Positions 1-7,959 of a stretch of 41,486 bases of DNA are shown piece by piece (the stretch's first letter is position 1; the number at the start of each line of letters is the position of its first letter). The notes below the pieces were generated by a model. The model did no database searches, was not told where the DNA came from, and saw only the letters and a list, made by a program, of their open reading frames with translations. The stretch comes from Lachnospiraceae bacterium (lineage in GTDB: Bacteria > Bacillota > Clostridia > Lachnospirales > Lachnospiraceae). The DNA lies in assembly GCA_016291655.1 (NCBI GenBank), contig JAEEYF010000061.1, positions 1-41,486 of the forward strand, in the 5' to 3' direction. The translations under genes were made by a program, and so were the position numbers.

Positions 1-189
1 AACGGACAAAAGCCTTTCTCGGGTATCTTCATCTTGAAACTCTATATAGCTATTTGCATAATGCTTTGCAGTTGTTGTTTTTCCACAGCCCTTTGGTCCC
101 ACGATTAATGTTGCACCAAAAGCCTCGAGCTTTAGTTCTAATGCGGAATCAGTTATTCGGTTGCGATATATCTTTTCTGTATTATCCAT
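1..189 (-). CDS. AAA-type ATP-binding protein, N-terminal 63 residues only
   Basis: The reading frame starts at an ATG (187-189) and runs off the left edge, so only the first 63 residues are present. They contain a Walker A loop, GPKGCGKTTT, at about residues 32-41, after a K-I-Y-x-x-R-I-x-D opening and a hydrophobic G-A-T-L-I-V strand. This start resembles the large AAA_14/DUF4143 group of stand-alone ATPases of unknown substrate, often described only as ATP-binding proteins. A good ribosome binding site (GAGGTGA) lies about seven bases before the ATG, and a consensus promoter lies just upstream (211-239). The sensor, Walker B and C-terminal domains are outside the window. The family assignment rests on the first 60 residues and is moderately sure; a real gene start is well supported. 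Confidence 0.75.
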   Translation of the reverse strand, partial: MDNTEKIYRNRITDSALELKLEAFGATLIVGPKGCGKTTTAKHYANSYIEFQDEDTRERLLSV

Positions 190-210
190 ATGTTATTCAC
201 CTCAAGGATG

Positions 211-239
211 ATTATACTTCATTTAACATATATGTGCAA
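211..239 (-). promoter_or_regulatory. Sigma-A type promoter of the ATPase gene
   Basis: Read on the minus strand, TTGCAC (-35, 234-239) and a perfect TATAAT (-10, 211-216) are separated by exactly 17 bases, and the ATG follows 21 bases downstream of the -10. Confidence 0.75.
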
Positions 240-430
240 TCCTGTTTTACATTTATGAGGTTAAGTGTCTTACACATATGTGATATAATATTTTACAGAT
301 TTGTGGTGGCAATTTAACTTCCGATGTATCCTCCTTATTCCATACTTAGCGTGATAGTAACAGGCTGCACTATATCTCTTTTTTTGTTGATTTAGATCAG
401 AAAACATAAAAAGCGAAGATAAAACAAAGA
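240..430. other. Gene-free AT-rich stretch
   Basis: This part of the 190-1095 gap holds no convincing reading frame or recognisable RNA on either strand. It separates the ATPase promoter from the hairpins and tandem array to its right. Confidence 0.5.
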
Positions 431-469
431 AAAATGGCTCCGAAAGCTATAAAAGCCCGAAGCCATTTT
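431..469 (-). terminator. Possible intrinsic terminator left of the tandem array
   Basis: A nine-base arm AAAATGGCT (431-439) pairs with AGCCATTTT (461-469). On the minus strand the hairpin is followed by a T-rich tract. No coding gene lies immediately upstream on that strand, so if it works it would end a transcript covering the repeats at 511-855. Confidence 0.5.
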
Positions 470-483
470 GTCTACACTCTGAT

Positions 484-509
484 ACGACCCTCCAAATTTG
501 GAGGGTCGT
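484..509. repeat. Perfect 26-bp palindrome
   Basis: The arms ACGACCCTCC (484-493) and GGAGGGTCGT (500-509) flank AAATTT, which is itself palindromic. No T tract follows on either strand, so a protein-binding site or a repeat boundary is as likely as a terminator. Confidence 0.6.
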
Positions 510-510
510 T

Positions 511-855
511 CAACTTTATGACCAAAACACACAAAACCTCATTTCAAGTCAAAGGTTTCTTTGACGATCGCGGCGAGCGGAACGTAATCTTTTGACTTAA
601 ACGCATAAATCTTCATTTCAAGCCAAAGAAATCCGCGGCAATCGCGGCGAGCGCGACGTAACCTTTTGACTTAAACGCGCAAAACTCCGTTTCAAGTCAA
701 AGAATTCCTCGACGATCGAGACGGGCAGATCAAAACTTTATGACTTAAACGTAGAATTAAGCCATTTAGACCATAATTCTTCCGGATACGCTGCTAAGAT
801 GGGGACGAAATCTTTGACTTAAACACGGCGAAGTCGCTGTTTGAACCATAAAAGC
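511..855. repeat. Tandem array with 74-bp period, about 4.5 units
   Basis: Units begin at 541, 615, 689 and 763, each 74 bases after the last, with degenerate partial units at 511-540 and from 837. Each clear unit opens with TTTCAAGTCAAAG, has a GC-rich middle (GACGATCGCGGCGAGCG in unit 1), and closes with CTTTTGACTTAAACG, so the ends of a unit are inverted copies of each other. Units 1 and 2 are nearly identical; units 3 and 4 are progressively diverged. Because 74 is not a multiple of three and stops occur in the frames, the array is not a repeat protein. No function is known to me. Confidence 0.85.
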
Positions 856-973
856 GCCTGTGAGCTCTGACTATGCGGAAAAATAAGGTTGATATGGTTG
901 CCCCCAACGCAGGATTGCCAAGATAATAGGCGGCGAGGTGGATGTAAAAGCATAAACCATCTCATTATTTTAA

Positions 974-1014
974 TAAAAAAAGGAAGTCTGGAAGGTATGT
1001 TCCTTTCAGACTTC
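974..1014 (-). terminator. Second terminator after the HtrA-type gene
   Basis: A 13-base stem with one imperfect pair (983-995 against 1002-1014) is followed on the minus strand by a run of T residues (rc of 974-982). It stands about 27 bases beyond the stronger hairpin at 1041-1084, as a back-up. Confidence 0.6.
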
Positions 1015-1040
1015 TTCTCATTTTGCGTTACCGTCTTATG

Positions 1041-1084
1041 AAAAAAGCCCCACAAACCCGGGGGCGTTTTCCGGGTCTGTGGGG
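1041..1084 (-). terminator. Intrinsic terminator of the cdaA-htrA unit
   Basis: On the minus strand CCCCACAGACCCGG pairs with CCGGGTTTGTGGGG and is followed by CTTTTTT. It begins 12 bases after the stop codon of the HtrA-type protease gene. Confidence 0.9.
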
Positions 1085-1095
1085 AAAATGTGGAT

Positions 1096-2511
1096 CTAAT
1101 CTTCAGGTCTGTTCATAAGAGTTACTTCCAATTCCATTTCGGTCCATTTGCCTTCAAGCATTCGCTGGATCGTTACCTTTACGGTAGTGCCCGCACGGTA
1201 GGAGTTCACTTTCGCGATCAGCTGCTGTTCATCGGAAACCGTAACGCCGTTGACTGCGGTAATGATATCTCCTCTGTACAAGCCGGCCTTTTCGGCTGCG
1301 GAATCCTCTACCACGCTCTGGATACGAACACCGTAAGGGAATCCGAACGACTTTGCAAGGTCCTCGGTAACTGCCTGGATCGTAACGCCCAGGTAGCCCT
1401 GCTCTTCCTCGGGAACGATCTCACGGTTGATAAGGTCATCCAGGATCGGGATCGCGGCAGTGATCGGGATCGCAAAGCACATGCCTTCAACGCTTTCGCT
1501 GGAGTACTTTGCGCAGTTGATACCGATAACTTCGCCCTTCACGTTGAAAAGAGGTCCGCCGGAGTTTCCTTCATTGATGGCTGCATCTGTCTGAAGAAGA
1601 GTCATCTCTCTGTTTTCATAAGTAACTTTTCTGTCTTTCGCGGAAAGGTAGCCGACTGTAACGGACTGACCGTATCCGAGTGCATTGCCTATCGCTATTA
1701 CCATTTCGCCCACTTCGGTTTCATCGGAGCTTCCCAGTGTGGCGATCTTGATCTCTGAAAGTGTATCTGCGGAAACATCCGCCTTAAGTACTGAAACTAT
1801 TGCCAGATCGTTGTCCGGATCGGTAGCTCTTGTGGCAGCCGCAACCTCTTCGTCATCGGAGAAGGTGACGGTTATCTTGTCTACATCCTCAACAACGTGA
1901 TTGTTGGTGGCGATAAAGATCTCCGTGTCGCTCTCGCCTACAATGAAGCCCGAGCCGCCGCCCTCAGTCTCATAGGTATGAGTTCTTCCGGTCCAGAAAT
2001 CTCTTTCCGTCAAAGTCTTGGAAACGCTTACACATACAGTGCTGCGCATATTTTTTTTAACCACGTCCACGACTACATTGCTGCTGTCGTTGGTTTCCTG
2101 TGTTGTCTTGGTGGGTGCGATCACCAGATTGCTGATGCCCAGCTTTTGAAGAGCATTTGTTGTCTGATCCTCAACCGAAGTTCCCGCAACCTTGATGGGG
2201 GAATCCTCACCCAAAAGTGCATTGAGCCCTGTGCTGACCCCGAAGAAGGTGGCTCCCGCTACAACCCCGAACACAGCCGCAAGCCCTACGAACTTTGCAG
2301 CCCGGGCAAAGAAATGTTTCTTTTTCTTTTCGGGTATTTTTTCATTCAGATCCGTAGATCCGGAGTAATCGTAGCTGCTGTAAGCGGAGTAATAGTTGTC
2401 CTTGTTTTCATTCTCCGTATAAGGGGATGAGCCTATGTTATCGGCTGCCGCCCTTATCTCATCATCAGTCATCGGCTTAGCCTGTTCGTTATTTCTGAAT
2501 TCATCGTCCAT
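1096..2511 (-). CDS. htrA: HtrA/DegP-type membrane-anchored serine protease
   Basis: A 471-residue surface protease of the S1C family, expected to degrade or sense misfolded proteins outside the membrane. The first 70 residues are hydrophilic and cytoplasmic, one membrane segment follows at about 71-95, then a trypsin-like domain with the triad His205 (TNNHVVE), Asp235 (DPDNDLAIV) and Ser317 (NEGNSGGPL), and one PDZ domain at about 370-455. This layout is the usual one for Gram-positive HtrA proteins. The start is supported by GGAAAGGG upstream. The gene lies 109 bases after the ABC ATPase gene and ends at two consecutive terminators, so it is either the last gene of the cda unit or has its own promoter in that gap; I could not settle which. 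No anomaly is visible in the catalytic residues. Confidence 0.95.
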   Translation of the reverse strand: MDDEFRNNEQAKPMTDDEIRAAADNIGSSPYTENENKDNYYSAYSSYDYSGSTDLNEKIPEKKKKHFFARAAKFVGLAAVFGVVAGATFFGVSTGLNALLGEDSPIKVAGTSVEDQTTNALQKLGISNLVIAPTKTTQETNDSSNVVVDVVKKNMRSTVCVSVSKTLTERDFWTGRTHTYETEGGGSGFIVGESDTEIFIATNNHVVEDVDKITVTFSDDEEVAAATRATDPDNDLAIVSVLKADVSADTLSEIKIATLGSSDETEVGEMVIAIGNALGYGQSVTVGYLSAKDRKVTYENREMTLLQTDAAINEGNSGGPLFNVKGEVIGINCAKYSSESVEGMCFAIPITAAIPILDDLINREIVPEEEQGYLGVTIQAVTEDLAKSFGFPYGVRIQSVVEDSAAEKAGLYRGDIITAVNGVTVSDEQQLIAKVNSYRAGTTVKVTIQRMLEGKWTEMELEVTLMNRPED

Positions 2512-2620
2512 AGTATTTCCCTTTCCGCCCCATTTATGGAAGGGCTTTTCTTTTTTTCATGGACAATTCTAACTGCCGTTTGTGATGGAATTGTGTTTAA
2601 TTTAAACAGATTCTGTGAAA

Positions 2621-3361
2621 TCACGCATTGTTGATCTCTATGTACTTGTCCGCCACTTCTTCGGCGGTTCCTTCAAACGCGATCCGGCCTTTGTCGAGAA
2701 GAATGCCTCTCGTGCATAGCTTTTTAACCTGCGTTTCACTGTGAGAAACAAAGAGTACCGTGGTTTCCTTGTCGAACATGCTCATTATCTTCTTTTCACA
2801 CTTTTTCTTGAAGCTTGCGTCTCCCACGGAGAGCACTTCGTCAAGTATCAATATGTCCGGTTCAACAATGGTGGCAATGGCAAAGCCCAATCGCGCACGC
2901 ATTCCGGAGGAGTAGTTCTTCACAGGTACACGGATGAAATTCCCGAGATCGGCGAACTCGACGATCTCGTTGAATTTTTCGGCTATAAAATCCCTGGGGT
3001 AGCCGAGCATGGCACCGTAGAGCCATATGTTCTCTTCTCCGGTGTACTGCATGTCAAAGCCTGCCCCCAGCTCGAGCAGCGGAACGATGTTTCCGACATG
3101 CTCCGTTTTCCCCTCTGTTGCTTTCAGGACTCCCGCGATGACCTTCATCAGAGTGGATTTCCCCGCTCCGTTCTTGCCCATTACGGCAAGTCTCTCGCCC
3201 TTGTTCACCGTAAAGGAAACACCGTCAAGCGCGAGGAACTCCTTGTATTTTAAGTCTCTCTTTATGAACCTGATCACATATTCTTTTAGATTGTCTACCT
3301 TTTCTTCCGTCAGTCGATATCTGACGGAAACATTATCAACAACCAGTGCTGTTTCTGCCAT
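2621..3361 (-). CDS. ABC transporter ATPase of polysaccharide/teichoic-acid export type (Wzt/TagH-like)
   Basis: A 246-residue ATPase with Walker A GKNGAGKST (62-70), signature SSGMR (151-155), Walker B ILILDEV (170-176, catalytic Glu175) and switch His207. The sequence around the signature (N-Y-S-S-G-M-R-A-R-L-G-F) is typical of the family that powers export of lipid-linked O-antigen, capsule or teichoic acid chains. It has no C-terminal carbohydrate-binding domain, so it resembles the short form. The gene follows its ABC-2 permease by 15 bases, and the pair should form one exporter. The substrate cannot be read from the sequence: no glycosyltransferase or glycan synthesis gene is beside it. 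The ribosome binding site is weak, which fits translational coupling to the permease. Confidence 0.9.
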   Translation of the reverse strand: MAETALVVDNVSVRYRLTEEKVDNLKEYVIRFIKRDLKYKEFLALDGVSFTVNKGERLAVMGKNGAGKSTLMKVIAGVLKATEGKTEHVGNIVPLLELGAGFDMQYTGEENIWLYGAMLGYPRDFIAEKFNEIVEFADLGNFIRVPVKNYSSGMRARLGFAIATIVEPDILILDEVLSVGDASFKKKCEKKIMSMFDKETTVLFVSHSETQVKKLCTRGILLDKGRIAFEGTAEEVADKYIEINNA

Positions 3362-3376
3362 ATTTTTATTTCCCGA

Positions 3377-4153
3377 TCATATATGCAAAATAAATCTGTC
3401 CTGTTTTTTGAAAAAGAAGAATCCGCCAACGATGATGAGTCCCGCGGCCACACATGCGGAGTAGATCGTTTCGTCGAGATTCATGGCCGTTCCGAAGACC
3501 GCGCTTCGGAAATTGTCTATGCAGGCATAGATGGGATTCAGTTTAAATATCCACTCGTTCTTATCGGAAAGCACATCCTCCGCACGATAGAATATGGCTG
3601 AGGAATACATGAGGATCATGGTCGCAACACCCCAGAGATACTCCAGGTCCCTGAAAAATACGGCTGCAGCCGAAAGGAACAATCCCGTTCCCAGTGCAAG
3701 ACAAAAGATTATGGCAAGAGGCACTACAGCCTGCAGCAGCCATAAGGTCGGCGTAACCTTACGAACGATCGCAACACCCACCAGTACCACGAGCGAGATC
3801 AAAAAGGTCACATAGTTCGAAAGTACCGCCGCCAGCGGGTACATATACTTGGGGACATATACCTTCTTGATCATCCCCGCATGGCTTCTGACCGATTTGA
3901 GCGCCTGCTTGCTGGTCCCCGAAAAGAAGGAGAACAGCAGACGCCCCGTCAGGATGTACACGGGGAAGTCCCTTGTGTTTTTACCCAGCAGCTTCGAAAA
4001 GACCAATGTCAGAACGAGCATGGTGAGCAAAGGCTCCAACAGGGTCCAGATTATGCCCAGATAGGAATTTCTGTATTTGAGTTTTATCTCCTTCACCGTC
4101 AGCTGGACAAGAAGGAATCTGTACTTTTTAAAGTTTAATAAAAACCTCTTCAT
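3377..4153 (-). CDS. ABC-2 type permease of a polysaccharide exporter (Wzm/TagG-like)
   Basis: A 258-residue integral membrane protein with about six hydrophobic segments. The N-terminal motif L-V-x-L-T-V-K-E-I-K-L-K-Y-R-N-S-Y-L-G is characteristic of ABC-2 permeases that export lipid-linked glycans. It would form the channel for the ATPase encoded just downstream. Its ATG shares one base with the TAA stop of cdaR (TAATG), so the two are very likely translated together. This coupling of an export permease to the c-di-AMP regulator gene is unusual. The family is well supported; the glycan is unknown. Confidence 0.9.
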   Translation of the reverse strand: MKRFLLNFKKYRFLLVQLTVKEIKLKYRNSYLGIIWTLLEPLLTMLVLTLVFSKLLGKNTRDFPVYILTGRLLFSFFSGTSKQALKSVRSHAGMIKKVYVPKYMYPLAAVLSNYVTFLISLVVLVGVAIVRKVTPTLWLLQAVVPLAIIFCLALGTGLFLSAAAVFFRDLEYLWGVATMILMYSSAIFYRAEDVLSDKNEWIFKLNPIYACIDNFRSAVFGTAMNLDETIYSACVAAGLIIVGGFFFFKKQDRFILHI

Positions 4154-5451
4154 TATTGACCCTCAGTGCCTTCAACCTCCTGCGCGTCGACATTTGCAAG
4201 TTCAACTTCGGCGACAACTTCTTTCGTAAGGACCTCCACTCCTGCGGGAGGCACAAACTTTAAGATGATCTCATGCCCGCCGGGTGTCTCCGTAAACCTG
4301 AGATCCACATAGGGTTTAAGACTGCTCAGGTCCAGATTTTTAATGATATCTCCGGGTGCCCTTACAGTCAGTATTCTTTCGGAAAGCGATCTGACGTTGG
4401 CTTGCATGCCGTCACTCACATTGATCGCAGTTACGTCCTCCGGTCTGATCACAAATTCTTTCTTTTCCTGTTCCTCTATGTAAGCCGTAACGGCAAGAGT
4501 CGTGTCTTCTTCTATGATCCTGATGCTGCTCAGCTTGCTGTCAAACAGGGAATGTATGTCTATGTTGCTCTCTTCATTTGAGGAGCAGTTTGAAACATCG
4601 ATGTATGCCCTGAGGCGATCGCCGAGCTTCATGAGGTCATCGGCAGTACCCGCAACCGTAATGGTCGAAGGCTGGAACGAAACGCTCTTTATCTCATAGC
4701 CATCCGCAACATTACCGATGGGAACGGCTTCGAGGCGAACAACTCTCGTCTTGTAAAGGCAGGTCGAAACGCTTACGGAATTGGCGCTGAGTTCAAGATT
4801 CTCGGTGCTGATGGCCTCATCGTTCATATCGTATATGACCGGATTCACGATCACTTCCGAATCGCTGCTCAGACCGTTAACATTTACATGCGCAACAACG
4901 CCCTGAATACGGCTGATCTGCAGCTTGGAGCCGCGGATCGTGATAACGTTGGGGCTTGAAGAGCTGGTGCCCACAACAAAACCGTTGGCAGGCTCGCCCA
5001 CCGTATTCACTCTGATCTTGAATTCCTTTGTTGCATAGTCTTCGAGACTCAGTTTCATGTAGTTGTTCTGTCCGCGTATGATCTCGACTTCGCTGTCGTC
5101 ATAGCCCATTATCTCGATCTCGATGGGAACCGTATCCGTCACATAGATCTTTTCAAAATCCGCTGTTGCCTTGATCATATCGGATGTCAGCACATCGCAG
5201 ATCGATTTTCTTGCCTGGATCGTAATCGTCACGGTGCTCCCGTAAACTATCTCAGGGATCTTGTCCTTACGGATCAGCGCATCCTCATTTAAAACGGTTA
5301 CAGGAATGTCATGGAAGGTAACGGTATCTATGGGATCCTGAGAATTTACCACCGATATCCATATGAGAAAAGCTGAGATCAATGCCAGCAGCTTCAGACC
5401 GAAGTTGTGGGAAAGCCATTTCCATATGTTCAAAAAGAAGGTTTTTATCAT
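4153..5451 (-). CDS. cdaR: CdaR-type regulator with YbbR domains
   Basis: A 432-residue protein with one N-terminal membrane segment (about 15-37) and a long extracellular part built from about four YbbR-like beta-rich repeats (roughly 50-130, 140-225, 235-315 and 325-415). In other Firmicutes CdaR binds the diadenylate cyclase CdaA at the membrane and tunes its activity. The start codon overlaps the cdaA stop by four bases (ATGA) and is preceded by GAGGAGG, so the two are produced together. The usual third gene, glmM, is missing; an ABC exporter permease follows instead. Length and membrane layout agree with the family. Confidence 0.93.
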   Translation of the reverse strand: MIKTFFLNIWKWLSHNFGLKLLALISAFLIWISVVNSQDPIDTVTFHDIPVTVLNEDALIRKDKIPEIVYGSTVTITIQARKSICDVLTSDMIKATADFEKIYVTDTVPIEIEIMGYDDSEVEIIRGQNNYMKLSLEDYATKEFKIRVNTVGEPANGFVVGTSSSSPNVITIRGSKLQISRIQGVVAHVNVNGLSSDSEVIVNPVIYDMNDEAISTENLELSANSVSVSTCLYKTRVVRLEAVPIGNVADGYEIKSVSFQPSTITVAGTADDLMKLGDRLRAYIDVSNCSSNEESNIDIHSLFDSKLSSIRIIEEDTTLAVTAYIEEQEKKEFVIRPEDVTAINVSDGMQANVRSLSERILTVRAPGDIIKNLDLSSLKPYVDLRFTETPGGHEIILKFVPPAGVEVLTKEVVAEVELANVDAQEVEGTEGQ

Positions 5452-6323
5452 TTCCGAACCTCCTCTTCTTTATGCTTTAACAAACCGAACAAACGCTTGT
5501 CGGAATCAACCTTTTTGGGGATGAGCTCCGTAAGCTTTGTACGCAGGAATTCGCCGTCCACGTTGTAGACAAGGCTTCCGTTCTTGGCTATGGAAACCTT
5601 ACCCGTTTCCTCGGAGACGATGATGGTCAGGCTGTCCGTAACCTCACTGACGCCCACGCCCGCTCTGTGTCTGGTACCTAGGTCCTTGGAAAGCTTCATG
5701 TTCTCCGAAAGAGGCAGGTAGCAGGTGGCTGCCGTGATCCTGTTGCCGCGGACTATGACCGCTCCGTCATGCAGCGGCGTATTGTGTTCAAATATATTGA
5801 TGAGCAATGCGGCAGTCACAACGGCGTCTATGCATATGCCCGTGTCTTCGTACTCTTTTAACGGAACCTCCTGCTGGATGACTATGAGCGCGCCCGTCTT
5901 GGTCTTGGCAAGCTCAAACGCTCCCTTTACAAGCTCCTCCACAGTCTTTTCGTCATAGGCCCCGCGTTCCTCCTTGACGTCGGAGAAAAGTCCGAAGGAA
6001 ACAACGCTCTTCTGGCCCAGGTTCTCCAGAGCCTTTCTGAGCTCCGGCTGGAACAGGATGATGAGGGCTGTGATACCGACACCGATGGCGTTGGTGAGGG
6101 CCCATATGATCACGTCGAAATTCAGAATGGACGCGATGGCCCAGAAAATGAGCACAACAAGAAGTCCCTTTACGATGACCCATGCTCTCGTGTTTTTGAT
6201 CCATCTCGCAATGTAGTAGATAAGCCATGCGATGATGAAGATCTCCACAAAATCAAGGAATTTCATCTTGGGGAAAGATAAAAGCTTTGTTATATTTTTT
6301 AAGATCGCAGTAAGATCGCTCAT
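5448..6323 (-). CDS. cdaA: Diadenylate cyclase CdaA (c-di-AMP synthase)
   Basis: A 291-residue membrane enzyme that condenses two ATP into cyclic di-AMP, a signal controlling potassium and osmolyte transport and cell wall homeostasis. Three membrane segments occupy about residues 25-92, followed by the DAC domain with the catalytic DGA motif (186-188, in LHDGAVIVRG) and RHR (218-220, in GTRHRAG); all key residues are present. I place the start at the ATG of 6321-6323. A TTG six bases upstream overlaps the preceding stop, but it sits too close to the GGAAG ribosome binding site, which is seven bases from the ATG. It is followed by cdaR with a four-base overlap and preceded by an unknown membrane protein gene two bases away. 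Confidence 0.95.
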   Translation of the reverse strand: MSDLTAILKNITKLLSFPKMKFLDFVEIFIIAWLIYYIARWIKNTRAWVIVKGLLVVLIFWAIASILNFDVIIWALTNAIGVGITALIILFQPELRKALENLGQKSVVSFGLFSDVKEERGAYDEKTVEELVKGAFELAKTKTGALIVIQQEVPLKEYEDTGICIDAVVTAALLINIFEHNTPLHDGAVIVRGNRITAATCYLPLSENMKLSKDLGTRHRAGVGVSEVTDSLTIIVSEETGKVSIAKNGSLVYNVDGEFLRTKLTELIPKKVDSDKRLFGLLKHKEEEVRK

Positions 6324-6325
6324 CG

Positions 6326-7456
6326 TCAATCTTCCTTTTCTTCGTTAGCCTCCCCGGTTTCCGGATCGTCGTCAAGTTCAAAGCCTTCGTCTTCGGGTTT
6401 ATACTCTTCGGGTTTATCCTCTTCGGCTTCTTCCTCGTCGTCTTCTTCGTCCCCGATCGTATCCTTCCTGCTCAGCTGCTCCTTCATGTTCTGCAGGAAT
6501 GCCTTCAGGCTCCTGTTTTTAGCGGCTTCCTTTGCTTCCTCGGAAACAACGATATCTCCGATGACCACTTTGTCAAGCTTCGGAACAGCCTTTACGAAGT
6601 AGTAGTAATCATCATCCTCGAACTGAACGCTTTCCGTTCCGGAATAGTTCAGGATCATCAGGAAGAACTGTATAACATATGTCATCAGAACGGAAAAGAC
6701 CACTCCGATGATGACACGGCTCGCAGGAACCGTAATATCCACAAAATTTCCGCTGACTATATGCCCGACTGCCATCAGCAGACCGCCCAAAAAGATGGTA
6801 ACCTCGAAGGAATAGTCAAAGTGAATTCTTCTGACCGCCCACATTATGATGATGACGGCGGCGAAGACCGCAGCCACCACGATCATTTCCTTGTTTGCAA
6901 AAATGTCGGTCATGAAGCGCTGATAAAGGTCAAGCACCTCGTCCAGGGATGATATCTTGTCGCCGGTGATGGAGTTTTTGATCGCGCCGAAAATATAGTA
7001 GGTGATGACTCCGACTATGGCAGGGAAGATCGCAACGGGCGTTGCCGTGATCCCCAGAAGCAGGGCTATGAGATAGTGGAGATTGTAGTGCACCAGAAGA
7101 GGTATCGCCACGATCGCATATGCATACTTGCCCGAAAAACGCGCCGCAAAGCAATAGATCACGACAAAGACCACGAGTGCCAGGAGCGCCATGATCGGAG
7201 AGCCGGCAAAGACCTCGTAGCCCGCTACGCATATGCACAGGACCACCGTAATGATCGGAGGCAGGATAGCGCCCGCAACGCCGAAGCCGAGCTTGATAAC
7301 GCCGCGGCCCAACATCGGGCTGTAATTCAGGGCGGTAACGATCCTGTCGTACGCCTCGAAGGCCAATATGAACTTGAGCACTAACTCTATCAAAAACTGA
7401 TACTTCAGATAGAACCGCCTGGCGGCATTTCTGAAAGTCATAAGGTTCCTTAACAT
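6326..7456 (-). CDS. Multi-pass membrane protein of unknown function with acidic tail, upstream of cdaA
   Basis: A 376-residue protein I do not recognise. After a short basic N-terminus it has about seven to eight hydrophobic segments up to residue 275, then a cytoplasmic-looking part, ending in a strongly acidic stretch (DEEDDEEEAEEDK and following). The start has GGAGG eight bases upstream. It lies directly after the 139-residue membrane protein gene (no spacer) and two bases before cdaA, so it is almost certainly co-translated with the cyclase. That position suggests a role linked to c-di-AMP synthesis or envelope homeostasis, but this is inference only. No transporter or enzyme motif was seen. 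Confidence 0.85.
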   Translation of the reverse strand: MLRNLMTFRNAARRFYLKYQFLIELVLKFILAFEAYDRIVTALNYSPMLGRGVIKLGFGVAGAILPPIITVVLCICVAGYEVFAGSPIMALLALVVFVVIYCFAARFSGKYAYAIVAIPLLVHYNLHYLIALLLGITATPVAIFPAIVGVITYYIFGAIKNSITGDKISSLDEVLDLYQRFMTDIFANKEMIVVAAVFAAVIIIMWAVRRIHFDYSFEVTIFLGGLLMAVGHIVSGNFVDITVPASRVIIGVVFSVLMTYVIQFFLMILNYSGTESVQFEDDDYYYFVKAVPKLDKVVIGDIVVSEEAKEAAKNRSLKAFLQNMKEQLSRKDTIGDEEDDEEEAEEDKPEEYKPEDEGFELDDDPETGEANEEKED

Positions 7457-7876
7457 TTAACTGTCCTCCCTTTCCGCTGCGGCGCTTTCTTCTTCCTTGT
7501 AGTACGCCTGCAGGTGGCGAAGCATTCTGTAATACTTTGCCAGTTTATTACGCGACTTGTTGTAGTGTAACATTCCGTAAACCAGGGAGCCCATTACATC
7601 TATTGCAAGTAACACTATATAAACTGCAACGACGCGTCTGATGAGCATGAAATAGTCCATGTTGACTGCGTTGCTCACAAAATAATCCATTTCAAACAAT
7701 ACTATGAGTCCGACCAAAAACACAAAACCGATGGTGGTCGCCAAAAAGCTGACAAGCATCCTTTTCCTGAGATAGTCTCTCCTGAAAAATCTGTTGAGCT
7801 TGATGTCTTCCTTGCCTTCGCCCGTTTCATACATGGCAAGTTTTGTCATCAGTCTGACCTTTCTGTTATCTATCAT
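7457..7876 (-). CDS. Small two-span membrane protein of unknown function, first gene of the cda unit
   Basis: A 139-residue protein with two clear membrane segments (about 40-62 and 82-105) between a charged N-terminal region containing RRDYLRKRM and a charged, partly coiled C-terminus rich in K, R, Y and E. Not recognised. GAGGTGA precedes the ATG by about seven bases, and a promoter is seen at 7912-7941. Its stop codon abuts the ATG of the next membrane protein. It heads the operon that includes cdaA and cdaR. Confidence 0.82.
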   Translation of the reverse strand: MIDNRKVRLMTKLAMYETGEGKEDIKLNRFFRRDYLRKRMLVSFLATTIGFVFLVGLIVLFEMDYFVSNAVNMDYFMLIRRVVAVYIVLLAIDVMGSLVYGMLHYNKSRNKLAKYYRMLRHLQAYYKEEESAAAEREDS

Positions 7877-7911
7877 TAAAAATCACCTCAAAGTCAGAAT
7901 ATACCACGTTT

Positions 7912-7941
7912 ATGATAGCATAACAAATACAGCAGTGTCAA
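7912..7941 (-). promoter_or_regulatory. Promoter of the cda operon
   Basis: On the minus strand a perfect TTGACA (7936-7941) is followed after 18 bases by TATCAT (7912-7917). The first gene starts about 35 bases downstream. Confidence 0.7.
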
Positions 7942-7959
7942 CAGAACTGAAAAATAAAA

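Noticed and set aside
541..836. CRISPR array
   Set aside because: The whole 74-base unit is repeated and decays evenly; there is no constant short repeat alternating with unrelated spacers, and no cas gene is present.
819..1055. 78-codon minus-strand open frame after the HtrA gene
   Set aside because: It starts inside the terminator hairpin at 1041-1084, runs through a second terminator and into the tandem array; no credible start site.
2527..2556. Plus-strand hairpin with T tract between the ABC ATPase and htrA genes
   Set aside because: GCCC/GGGC arms are short and no plus-strand gene precedes it, so a terminator call is not justified.
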